IMG/VR virus record: IMGVR_UViG_3300046532_001253
Span: 1 to 61,767 of that record
DNA length: 61,767 nt
Reading direction: 5' to 3' (one strand)
From: a virus
Part shown: piece after piece, positions 24,137-36,800 of the stretch
How positions within the stretch are numbered: position 1 is the stretch's first letter
Layout of the letters: each line of letters opens with the position of its first letter
Program-made: the position numbers and the translations under genes
Notes under the pieces: model-generated
What the model was told of the DNA's origin: nothing
What the model saw: the letters and a program-made list of their open reading frames with translations, nothing else
Databases searched by the model: none

Positions 24137-24835
24137 TTAGCTAATACTACTTAGATTTGTTAACGTTTGAATTCTCACAGTGTAATCGATTTGTATAAGT
24201 CTATTCAATGACTTTTGTACTGGGTGAAACACCACATGCGTTAGTAGTTTGCCTGTTGTTGTTAGGCCGCTCGTGCCGTCTGTACTTTTTGCTCGTAACC
24301 CCAATTCGTCAAACACGTAATCGCCGTTTAAGTCTTGTACATTATCAAATGCCGACTGATCACTTGGCTCACCATAATCAAGTAAGCATGTTACTAAAAT
24401 ATCAGTATATGGTTGACCTGGTGTGTGTCTAATTTCCATTTTGTTTCGTGTTGCATCAAGGTTATTACTGTCTGTATCATCAACAATCTTAGTGTAAGTT
24501 GGATTGTACAAACTACTATTCTGTGCATTGGTGTTTGCAGGATTGTATGTAATAACACCAGTTGCATTAACAGTAGTACCGCCGTTTCCAAAATGCATTT
24601 CGTAGACGTAATTAGTTCCTTTGTTTGCTAAGTTGTATGCTAATGCTTCACTAATATTTTCGTAGTGAATAGCATTTCGTTTATTAACAAACACTTCACC
24701 AGATTCTGGGTCGTGAATTTTAATATGCCCTTGTAGGTGTATTCCGCCTACCTCGTCGGGCTTTTTGTTTTTGTCTGTATTGTTTTCCATATTTTCAGTA
24801 TCCTGCTGACGTGTTGTACTATCATTATTTATCAT
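24137..24835 (-). CDS. Structural protein, 232 aa (or shorter from an internal start)
   Basis: The ATG at 24835 overlaps the stop of the giant gene (ATGA). A later ATG (Met16, before ENNTDKNKK) follows AGGAT at about 10 nt and would also suit, because the late motif GATAAATA spans the first codons. The conserved body begins [40 protein letters not shown], then [12 protein letters not shown] and [15 protein letters not shown]. These are beta-rich motifs of phage virion proteins. The protein is soluble with no enzymatic motif. It probably joins tail fibres to the baseplate by its position between the giant protein and the fibres. Confidence 0.65.
   Translation of the reverse strand: MINNDSTTRQQDTENMENNTDKNKKPDEVGGIHLQGHIKIHDPESGEVFVNKRNAIHYENISEALAYNLANKGTNYVYEMHFGNGGTTVNATGVITYNPANTNAQNSSLYNPTYTKIVDDTDSNNLDATRNKMEIRHTPGQPYTDILVTCLLDYGEPSDQSAFDNVQDLNGDYVFDELGLRAKSTDGTSGLTTTGKLLTHVVFHPVQKSLNRLIQIDYTVRIQTLTNLSSIS
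24826..24833 (-). promoter_or_regulatory. T4-type late promoter motif GATAAATA
   Basis: GATAAATA on the minus strand directly at the start of the 232-aa gene. If used, translation would begin at the internal Met16. It also encodes codons of the M-I-N-N start, so it may be coincidence. Confidence 0.35.
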
Positions 24836-27800
24836 GGGTTATACGCCGATGCTTTTGATAAGAAAGTGGCTTGCTCTGTAGCCGCGCCGCCCGAAGAAAT
24901 ACTAATATTATAATCAAACGGTGCATCACCAGCGTCACTGTCTGCATCATTTGGACTATCCGGGTAGGCTACGTTATATGCGTAACCAAATCCAGCGCCT
25001 TGATAATCATAATCACCTACTTCAACGAAGCCAAACTCACCTAAACTGTTCATCCAGTCTGTGTAGTCTGAATTTTCTGATAATTCTTGTAGTTTCCCGA
25101 GGTCGTCAGCTCTAGTACCAACTGGGATTGTAGTTGACATTCCTGTCCCAAGCACACCTCTGCGTATTCTTCCAAGTGTGTTGTTTGTTTGGTCTTTTTC
25201 GTAATAGTATATAATTTCACCTTGCACGTAAATAACTCCTGGAATTCCGCTACCGGCGTCAGGATCTGGTACTTTCCCAACATCCTCTAAGTGCATTACA
25301 GTATCTGTGCTTGCAAATGCTTGCGTTAATAGAGTTGATCTTGATGCTGAAATCCTGTAATACTTGCGTGAATCATTTGGGCTGAACTTTACAGGACAAT
25401 CCAATGTTGCATCATACGTACTAGCATTAACTTTTTGCCAAATAATTGGCATACTCAACGGAGTACTGCCTAATGTTTCTGTAATATCTGTTCTTGGTAA
25501 CCAAAACGCACCTTGTGCATTTGGTGTAGGTCCTGCGGCAATCCACGAATTGCCATTCCAGTAGTAATAAGAAGCTTCGTTTGTAACATAATGCACGTCA
25601 CTTACAAGTTGTCCCATTGCTGGCAAATTAGCAATCAATGCTACTTCAGTTTTATAATTAAACCCTCGTTTTGCATTATATAACACTCCGCTATATAGTA
25701 CCCAGTCACCTCTACTATAAGATATCTTGCCAGTCCATGTACCAGCAGTTGCATGTTGCCAGCTGTTATCAGTTTCATTCCAATAGTAATACGAAGATTC
25801 GCTTGTAACATAATATAGATCAAAGTTAATATTGCTAGCCGATACTACTAAGTCTGCTGTGGTTGCTACTGTTCCTTTGTAATCTATTTTGTGATTACTT
25901 GCATAAGTTAGACCTGCATGAGTTACATATGCTGACTTATCATAATCTAACGCTCCGTCCCATGCTGTTGGTGTTTTCCATACAAATCTCCAACGTGTTG
26001 CACTACTGTCCGGCGTAGTTGATAGTTCAAGGTTAACGTTCTCTAATGCTACATAGTAACTTCCGCTGTGTAGTACGTAATCACCTTTGTTGTAAGTAGT
26101 AGCACTCCAAGTAGTTGGGCATCGTTCTTGACTTTGAGTTAAATCTTGTATAATTCTAAATCCTAACGGAGGCCCGCTAACAATTTCGCCGTTGTTATCT
26201 GTGATTCGGGTAAACACACTTAGTACAAGAGTATCAAAGTTAATTCCTGGAACTAATTCCTCAGGAGCATGTGAGCTATACTTGTCAACAAACGCACCGC
26301 CGTCAACTGTAATATCCTCTGCACGAGTTCCTAATGTTGTGTCTAAGTACGTACTTTGCATGTAAGTATCAATATAAGAAGTTGCACTTGCATCATCTTC
26401 AAAAGTTAAACCTGTGACACGAACACCTGGGTAGTTAATACCACTAATTAAATTAGTAAGTAAATCTGCACCGGCTACGCCATCTGCGTTAACATAATAT
26501 GCAACGATTCTATCTAGTGCATTTCCATAATCATGACTTAATTGAGTAAAGTATCTAAAGTCAAAGATACTAGAAGCTGATAGGTCTTGTGTTGCTTGGT
26601 ATATTTCATTTTGATAATACACATAATCGTTCTCTTTTACAACCATCATAGCAGTCCATTTAACAAGGTTACTACGATATGTATTTCTATCAAACTTAAT
26701 TGTAGTACGAATTCCTCTAATCTTATCGTTAACCATAACTGGGTATGCTTTAGCTCCTGTGCCGTTACCATTAATTACAATAGTTGGAGTTGAGTTAAAT
26801 GTGTATGATCCAGAGAAAGTAATACTTGTAACTTTTCCTGTAGATGGATTAATTTTAGCAATTGGTTTAATTAATGAAAGTGCTCCAGTGACACCATCTT
26901 TAACAGTAACAACAGGAGGTAGTGTATATCCAGTACCACCCTGAGCAACTTGAATACTTTCAAGTGTTAATGCTTTATTTTTTACCCAGTCTTGATATTG
27001 ACGTTGCTCGAGCAATGTATCATCATTAATACCTTCGCCGGTTGGACTACGGAATGAGTTAATTGTATCTTCGTAGTACGCTGGTAGATCAAAGTCTGAA
27101 ACATTACCTTGGTAGGTATCGTTACCAGCGTAACTAATTAAGTACTCTCGTATCTTACTTCTATAAGGTTTAACTTCATTGATGTAATCAATATAGTAAT
27201 CCTGGTTATCTTTAACATAACTTGGATACTGTGTTAATTCACGTAACTGATGCAATACTGTAATGAAACTAGTCTTAAAGATCCAATCTGCATTTCTTTC
27301 AGACTGTAGTATATAATAAACTAATGTAAAGAATAGTTTATTAAATTCGTTACGTAATGTTCCAGTATATACATCATGTTGCAATGCGTTAAAGATATTA
27401 CGTATCTCTACACTTGGGTTAATATCAAATCTCTGACTATCAAAGTTTTCAGTAGCAAAACCTAGTGTATACTTGCCGCTATCATATAAACGATCACTTA
27501 GTTTAACTGTTCCGTTTCCTAATCCAATTAATGTTAAGTTGTCAATATCGTTATAGTTCTGAGTTTTATAAAGTGTAAATGTTCCAATATTATTATAACG
27601 AACTCTAATAATACTTCCTGCTGGAAGCAACGATAATGACTTAACATCTTTTTCATAATCAACTGTGTAATCTTCTTTTGTTGTTGAGTTGTAACCAGTA
27701 GCATACCAATCGGTGTAATCCCAATAAAATTCAGTATTAAATGCTTGCACTCTAGTAAGTATAAATTTGTTACTAGCGTTTAGTGTATAAATTGACCAGC

Positions 27801-30800
27801 GATTCTCAATGGTACTATCTACACTAACAAATACTTTATATCCTGTTGCCAATGATGCAACATCAAGGTATGCCAATTCGTCATACAGGTCAACTGCAAA
27901 ATCATATTCCGTTGTTGCTGGTATTTTTTCATGACTTAAAAACTTAGTTAAAATCTTTTGTTGTCTAATAGGATGCTGAATTAGTACATCATTAACTGTA
28001 CCTACAAAGTTTTTAAGGGCCTGCTGTCTATCTCTAATCATAGTCTGTCGAGGTCTTACACTAATACCATATTTGTCTTGAGTTAACAATGATGGGTCAG
28101 GAACAACAAATCCAGAACTATCTTCGCCGGCTAAACTATCAATTAGCTTGTTAATAATACTTGTAGGAATATTACTGTCTGGATTTCCTTCTTGTATAAG
28201 TTCATACTCAGTGTGAACACTATTGTTATTACGTATTAAATCATATCTAATTTGTAAGACAACATCAGTTCCATTTAAGTAATCATTTACATTATATAAA
28301 CTTACAGCATTCTCGGCTACTAGAGCCGCATACGGAATACCTTGAAGTTCAGGATTTTCAATCATCTCAGTGATACTAACAATACTGCGAGTTTTATTAA
28401 TAGCACTATTTTTCTTAGTAACCCAATAATAGTATTTCTCTTTTACAATCCCTGTGCTTTCGTCAACTACTGTAGTTTGGACATAAGTTCCGTCGGCAGT
28501 GTATTTTGGCACACCGTCTGCATCTAATGTTAACGTGTAACCACTCGGAGGAACAGTACTTTCAATCCATTCACTAACAGATACAGAACTACCCGGGAAC
28601 ATCTTCCCCCAATTTTTAATTCTATATGTAAGTGAGTCTTGTTCATAATCAATATAACGAACTAAACTTAAATCCCACCATGTCATACCAACTTGATCTG
28701 CTCCCCAATGCAAGTTAGCATCAACTTGAATTTCAACATTGGATGCTGGATTATTTGTATAAAATGCTGGATCGGTTGCTGTTTTAAAATCTAAGTTAAT
28801 TTCAGCTTGTCCTAGTATCTTTCCTTTAGCAGGATCAATATAGTCAAAGTTTGATAGAATATTATTAGACTTCTTGCTATAAATTAACATACGACTTAGT
28901 GTGTCAATATCAACTTCAGTTCCTTGTTCTCTGGTCCTTGACCAAATACGCTTGCCGCCTGTCTTATAAAGCCATGCAGTACCACCATTGGGTGCAATCT
29001 GATCGTCTCCAGGATCGCCAACAATAATATATTCTTTCTTTAAATCAAGTGCTAAACCAAAGAAGTCAAATCTACGATTAGCTATTAAATCAAATTTTTG
29101 TGCAAATATGTGCTGTCCGGTGTTAGTTAAATTAGTTTGATCATTTTCAAATAATTCGTAAATGTAAGCATTGCTTCCAAATACTTTATCAATGAATAAT
29201 GTACTGCTACCATCAAATGTAGTAGTTGAAGTTGAAGCTGTTGCTAATTTGTCAATTAATAATGCTTGAATTGTTAACGCATTTCCGCTACCAATTAGTA
29301 GCGTTTCATCATTGTCGCCTACGCTAACACTTAATCCAAATGTTTCAGATACTCCGCCACCTGGAGCTTCAATAGTTTGTGAGTACTCAAAATCTCCTAT
29401 ACCTAAATCAGCACATAAAGTTGAGTTGTTTGCACAAGCAAGGAATAACTTATTTCTAGTAAGTTTACTACTACTAGTAATTGTTAGTTTACCAGCAACA
29501 ACTGAACTCGTTATACCTGGTATATTACTTCCATTAATCTTTGTACTCAGTGATTCAACAGTAGTACTGTCAAGTGCAACTATAAAGCCATTAATATATA
29601 AGTTGTCACCTACGGTTAGCACTGGATCAGCTACTGTTCCAGTAACTTTTCCTAAGTGCCTACTAGGTTTAATATAACGATAAACTTTACCACTATCATA
29701 CGTATTTGTTTTGTACCCAGGTGCTGTAATATATATACTAGCACTACTAAAGTCAACCGCTATTTGTGATCCAAACAATGTATTAGCAATAACTTCGTCA
29801 CTAGGTGCAAGTATTTCTTGCATACTGTGCCAAATGTTTGATGCAATTTTAATCTTCTGTCCAGCGTCAATTGCTGTAGTTAGAATAACTTCGTTTGTTC
29901 CACCAACATTATAAGTATAATCAACTCCGACAATTAATTCGGTATCTCCAACAAACACATCAACAACAGAATCTGCAACGCTTGTAATATCCGAAGATGG
30001 ACGGTATGCAGTTGTCTGCGGATTACTCTTTTGGAATTCAGTATGTCTAATGTAATGATAAACTTTACCAACATTTGTTAAACTATTAACTGTTTCACTT
30101 GGAGCTCCAACAAATAACTCTGTTCCGTCATTATCGCAATATAAGAATCTACCAAATTCTGCATCACTATTAACACTACCTGGTGGTGTTAGTACATTTT
30201 CATATTTCCAATGTCTGGCTTGAGTAATAGTTAATGCTGTAACTAATGATGTTAAGTCCGGAATAACAGTAAGTGTTGTTCCTGAAATAGTATAATCAAG
30301 ACCTTCTGTAAGTATATCGTTGTCATTAATTTTAACAACCACCGAACTACTATCAGTTACTGTCCATCCAAGTTCGTAGTTACGATTTACACCTGTAGCA
30401 ACACTTAAAAAGTGATTGTCGTTATTGCCTAAAGCAGTTGTAATTGCATCTACGTGTGTTTGTAACAGAGTAAGTGTTGTTCCTGAAATAGTATAATCAA
30501 CATTGTATGTAAGTAATGTTTCTGATGGGTTGTTTAAATAAACAACCAATGCACTAGGAGCAACTGGTGTAAATCCAAGGTTGTACTCAGCGAGCGTACT
30601 ACCATCAGTATTACTTCTAATTGGAGTTGTTGTTAGCGTTATTGATTTACTTTGATTAATTACACTATTATCTCTATGATATACATAAACCTTGTTTGCA
30701 TCAGGAGCACCAACAAATAACCATTTGTTATTATCACTAATACGAACACTCTTTCCAAAGCCCTCACTGGTTGTTGGAGCTTGAATAATCTGAGTGGCAT

Positions 30801-33800
30801 GATCCGTTGCACTAATTCTAAAGTTATGAACAAATACTGTACCTGGGTTAGTACGTGGTGCGCCAACTACTGTAATATAATCGCTTACATCAATTGCATC
30901 ACCATAGCCTGTAACTGTACCACTATGCTGTGTAGGTATAAATTTACCAGTCTGTGCAAACGTGCCTTCGGGTAATAACGAATGCACTGCAATACGTCCG
31001 GCTCCACTGTCGCCAGCACCAACAACAATTAAGTCACCATTACTATTAATTTTAACATTTGATCCATATCCATCAGCACCAATGTATTCACTACTTTGAC
31101 TACCTATTTCTTGTGAATTGGTCCATGTATTTTCTTTCTGATAAACTCCCCATCTGTTGGTTAAGTCAAAACTCTCAACCCAAACATTATCGCCGTTTTT
31201 CCAACCACGCTTAGGAGCAATAGAATTAAGTAACATTGGATCTGCAATACGCATACTATCCATTTCAAATAGCATTCCGGTATCATTGGTAATTGACCGT
31301 GCTTCTTTAAGGAATTGTTCGCCTTGGTACATGTCTACTAATATAGTTTGTAAGTCTTCTGTAGTTTTTACTTTATAAAACCCATCATATGCAGGATCAA
31401 ATCCTTTGATACAAAATACATCATTAATTTTAAGGTTATGAGGAGCATTAAATTGAATACTCATAATTCCATCAGTTTCAAACGTTAAACTAACTGGTCC
31501 AGCATCACTTACTGTTAATCTATAAACATTCCAATTTAACGAAAAGTCTTTAGCAACCCAAATCTTAAAGCCGTCACCTAACTCTTTAAGGTACGTATTA
31601 AGTGCATTGAAGTTTGTAATATCGTATAGTGTAGCATCAACATCTGCACTATTAACAAAACCTGCTTTACTAATATCATTTGAGTAATTGCTATCGTCAC
31701 TTCTTGCATGGAAGATATTCTTATTGAACGTTGCCGCTGTTGTTTTATATAATTTGTTTGATTGAATTCCAATTACACCTGGTGTATTAGCATCCGTTTT
31801 GTTTAATAATTGTAATGAACTTGGATTATCAGTTAGTTTACTATCATCAAGTTCAATCTCAAGTTGAGCATCACTTTCTAGTGATCCGTATTCGCCAACT
31901 CGCACTGCCCATTCTTCATAAGTTTTAATCTTACTAGAGATGTTATTAAAGGTAGCACTAGTTAATGCAGTAACACTATTTGCAGTACCTTTTTCTTTAA
32001 TAAATCCTTGATAGAATTTAGTTTGACTTTGAAAATCTAAGTTTAGGTCTGACAGGTATTTTCTATTACGTAACCCAATTAAGCCTGAACTAAACTCCTG
32101 TAGAGTTTCGTCAATTGGCATATTCTCAATATCGTATAAGTTAACAAACTTCTGTGCGTTAAATGCAAAGTTTGGAAGAAGTCCAGTTTTGATTGCAAAT
32201 CTATCAATCTGACTCCACTTACTTAAATCAAACGCCGCTGTACCAATAGCATTAGTTAATGCTACATAATAATTTCCTTTAGATGTAACCAATGATCCTT
32301 TTTTGTAATCAGTATTGGATACCCATGCATCAATTTTAGGATCATTATAAACAAATCCTGCTGGAGATAGTTCACCGTTCCAATCTGCTGTTTTATTTCC
32401 AATTACCTTCAGACGGAACTGTCTATTACCTAATGCTGGCAAGTAAATGATATCATTGAATACTGTAGTATTATCAAATACTAATACATGTTCCCATTGT
32501 ACTACTCTGCCCTCAAACAAACAAATAGTGTTATTGTTTAGTGTTTCTAAACTAAACTCATTTGGTTGTCTACTAACTGTAAATTCTGTATTCTTAATAA
32601 CACCATAGTTCTGATTTAATACTTTGTTACCGTTTGTCTCATTTGACACATAATCAACTGTTCCGCCTGCAACGTTAAGATCAATACGATCGTATGTTGG
32701 ACTTAACACAACTAAGCTACCGTCATCCCATTCTTGTTGTTCCCAAGCCAAGAATTCTTTACAACTTAATTCCCAGTTACGCTGTTCGCCTAAGGCCGCA
32801 TCATAATGATTAAAAGTAAAACCTTGTCCAACTAAGTAACGTCCGTAACTGATTAAGAAATCACAAATTTGTTGTACATTTGAAAACTCATGTCCGTATG
32901 GAATTAGTATCTTCTTACGTTGGTAATTGTGATAAATTACTGCTCGACGATCTAGTACTGAAAGAGTATGATTTTCATTATCTGCAACACTTGGAATAAT
33001 TGAAAAATACGGGTTACTTAAATCATAACCAGTAATAGTAAATCCATTGCCACTACGCTCAACAATAACTCCACTATATACTAACTTCCTAATAGGAGTA
33101 CTTTTGTTTAAGATAATCTTATAGTTCTCATCCGGAACCATAATACTTTCATTCTTACTAGTTGGGCTTGACTGTTCAGCTAAAACATTAATATAGTTTT
33201 TGCCTGTGTAGCCTGCTGATTTGTATGCTAGTTGTACTTCAATATTTTTAAAGTAACCAGCAAGTGTTGTTTGAGGATCAATTCCTCTGTACGTCATGTA
33301 GTCAACAACCCAGTTTAGATAACCAGCAACAAAGTTTCTTGTAGATGGAGTTGATGCAGTTGCAGTTGTCATGCTGTCTGGAATTACTACAGTATTAGGA
33401 CTAATACGTTTTAGACTTTGCATGTTTACTAGTTGTTTTAGTTTTGTATCTCTGTAATATCGTTTAATGTTTAACAAACTACCAAAGTAGAATGCTGGTT
33501 TAATTAATGCAAGGCCACGCTGTACTGCAAATGGATAATCACTTGACTTAATCCATGAATACTCTGCAGGACTAACTGCTCCAACCGAAAAACTCTGATT
33601 CACTTTAGTTGGGTCTAATGCTCTAACTATAAACTGGTCCGGGCTTTTTAAAACACCATACTCATCAACCGGAATCATACTTGTTAATCCAGTTCGTTTA
33701 AAGTTGTCGTTATAACCTTGTCTTGTTCCACTGTGAATGTAACCTAATTCTAGATCTTCCCACAGAAGTGTGTTTCCGCCAGTGTATGGTGCTGTTCCGT

Positions 33801-36800
33801 ATCTTGCTTCCCACCACAGTGGCTTAATAGCAAAGCCTAACATCTCCCAAGGGTGTGTATGTGGTCTCGTTGTGTCAAACATACTTAGATAAATTGCACG
33901 TGAACTACCAGTTAATACTTTACTGTCTAGGTTGCTTATTTGTCCACTAAAGTTCCATGTCCATGGATCTGACGATTTAAACGTTTTGTTAGTTGAGTAA
34001 TCAACTTGGTTAGCGCCAGCCCATTTTAAGAAGCTACGACTAACAATTCTTTTCCATTCAATTTCAGTGTAATCGCTGTCTCTAAAATAACCTGGAATAT
34101 ATTCATGAATATCAAAAATATTTTCATCATAGTTAATTTTAATGTTATTGTATATTCTTCTTTCAAATTCTAATAACAAGTCATCTCTAAAATCGTTAAA
34201 CGCTGGAATAACACTGCCATCGTGTCCTTGTATAACGTTAATAGGAGTTCTAAACGTTTCATCAAAATACTTTTCAGGCTGATACTTTGGATACAATCCT
34301 AATTTACTTGGAGTAGCAGGCAAATAACTACCGTCGGTGTTATTGTATACAACAACTCTAATTTTATCATCAACTGTAAGTGTATATGTGGAGTTAACAA
34401 TAATTGCTGACCGGTCCTGCGGGAAATAATAATCCTTGCCTTTAGTTAGCTGTACATCATTAACGTACACTAATGTTGCAGTATTACCAAGAATATTATC
34501 ATTAAACACTGCTGGTAAATCAAACTGTTTAAGATTTGGATTAATAACAGTATCGTTGTATACTGTTCTATTATTACCAAACGGCAACATATCACTATTG
34601 TAAAACGGAAAAGTACTGTCTTTAGTTAAATTAATTGCTTCAATAATCGTATCAACATGTTGCTCAGTTGTTTTACTATCAACAGTTGATATTTGGCCAC
34701 CAAGCTCTAAAAACTTATTCTTAAACTTTGTGTATTCTCTACTAGCAAGTTCAATACTTTCAACAAAATTTGTGTTGTCGTTTGTTAAAAATAAGTTGCT
34801 ATACAGCAATGGAAAACCATGCTGTAGAATAGTACCTGAACTATTTTTATAATAAAGATCTCGTTGGCTGGTAAATGTACCGCTTGCTTCATATATAACG
34901 TTTGTGTTTTCTTCAAGTTTAGCAATATGGTCTTTAAGCTGACCAAGTGTTAAACTTGTAAAATCAACGTTTTCAGCATTAAAATCTAAGTTACTCGGAA
35001 CTTCATAATAACCTTTTTCGCTAATACCTTTTCTACTATATAGCAAAATGTCAACTTTGTCAAATTCATTTATTAGATACTGCGGATCAATAACAACACA
35101 TAGTTTTGTTCCAATTAATTCTAAAGTAAAACTACCTCTTTTTAATAGTTTATTCTTAACCCAAACTTTAAGGTTTGGAGTTGTTTTAACTTCATCGCTT
35201 AGTAAATCAATTTCAAAATAGTTAGTAGCACCATCAAACTCAAATGTTAGGATTTGATATTGTTTACTTAATTCTGTATTCTTAACCCATGTGTTGCGAT
35301 ATTCTTTTAGTGTCTTAGTATAATTCTTAACCAAGAAACCTGTGTTAATATTACGCACTACTGTATCTAACAATACAGTGCTAGACAACGTATCACTATT
35401 GAACGTAGTTTCAAATTCTAAATCACTAATACTGTTAAAGTTTCTATAGCTGACAGGAAAGCCTAATACTTCGTCGTTTGCTGTCCCGGTACTTTTTTTG
35501 TATTGAAAAATTGTTGTGCCAGTAAAGGTACTGTTTGGATATGTAGTTGCATCACCAAAACTAATGTCGTTTCCGTCAAACACATCAAACATTGGACTTT
35601 CGTTAATTTTAGATTTTAATTGTCCTGCAAACCATAGACTGCCATCAAACCAATAGTTCTTTTTAGCATTCTTGCCCGCCAACACAACAACAACATCACC
35701 GTTCTCTAATGGAGTTTTTGTCTTTTGCGTTAGGTGGATTGTTGGAGTCCCAGCAATTGTTACAAGACTAATTGTGTAAACTTGTTTTCTAACCTCAGGA
35801 TCTAATTCGTTAGCAAAAATAATAGTTTTGTTATTGCTCAATGAGAATAATAATTCCCAGCTTGTTGAATTTGTAGCAGTTGGGGATTGTGCAATATCTT
35901 CATTTGCTTCGTATGCAATGCTATTATAATTAACAACACCACCTTTAACAATGGTGTTTGCAGTAGCACTATTATACACTGTGAATGGAAATAACTGAAA
36001 CCAAGTTATATCTTTATTATCATCTGTTGGTATATCGTTAATAGCAACATTCTTTAATGCTTCGTATGCAAATCCGCCGGATGATATACGTTCGCCTTTT
36101 GTGTAAGTTCTTGATGCATCAAACGGTACTAGCGGAAAGCGTTCTTTCCACACAACAGAATCTGTTGGAAGTGTTTGTGTATTCTTTATTGCACCGTATA
36201 CATTAGTTCCGTTAATAACAACAGAATTTTTAACGTAATTCTTTATATCAGAGTATATACTGCCTGAGCGTTCAATATCAGAAAAAGCATCTGTTACTGT
36301 AAAGTCTAAATAATCAACTGGTTCAATAGCATCAATACCAAAGTTGTAGAGTTTAAGCGAATGCTCAAATTCAACGATCGGACGTTTGGCTCTAAATTCT
36401 TGGTCTGGCAGACTAGTATTCTTAGCTCTATAATTATTAACATCTGTTAATGTTATTAAATCAGCACCAAGTTGATAAAAGTTATCTTCGCCGTATGCAT
36501 AAAAGATTTGACCATTAGTATATTCATATGCTAGATTTTGAATAGCAACTTTACTACGTATTGTAGTAACAATATTTACATTGTCAGGAATAGCAATAAA
36601 TTCGTTATTGAAGTTTGGATCATATGTAAATGTATAAATTAATACTTCTTTATTTAGGTTTGCTGTTTGTGTAAGCACATCAATATGAAACCAGCGATTA
36701 CTTCGTGACCAGCCATTTAAATCAATACTACCTCTATTAATACTAATATAGTCTGGCGTTGTTAATCCATTTTCAGCATATGCTTCAGTGGTAACTAAAT

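Noticed and set aside
24826-24833. Firm late promoter at the 232-aa gene start
   Set aside because: It lies inside the predicted first codons, so it is listed only with low confidence.
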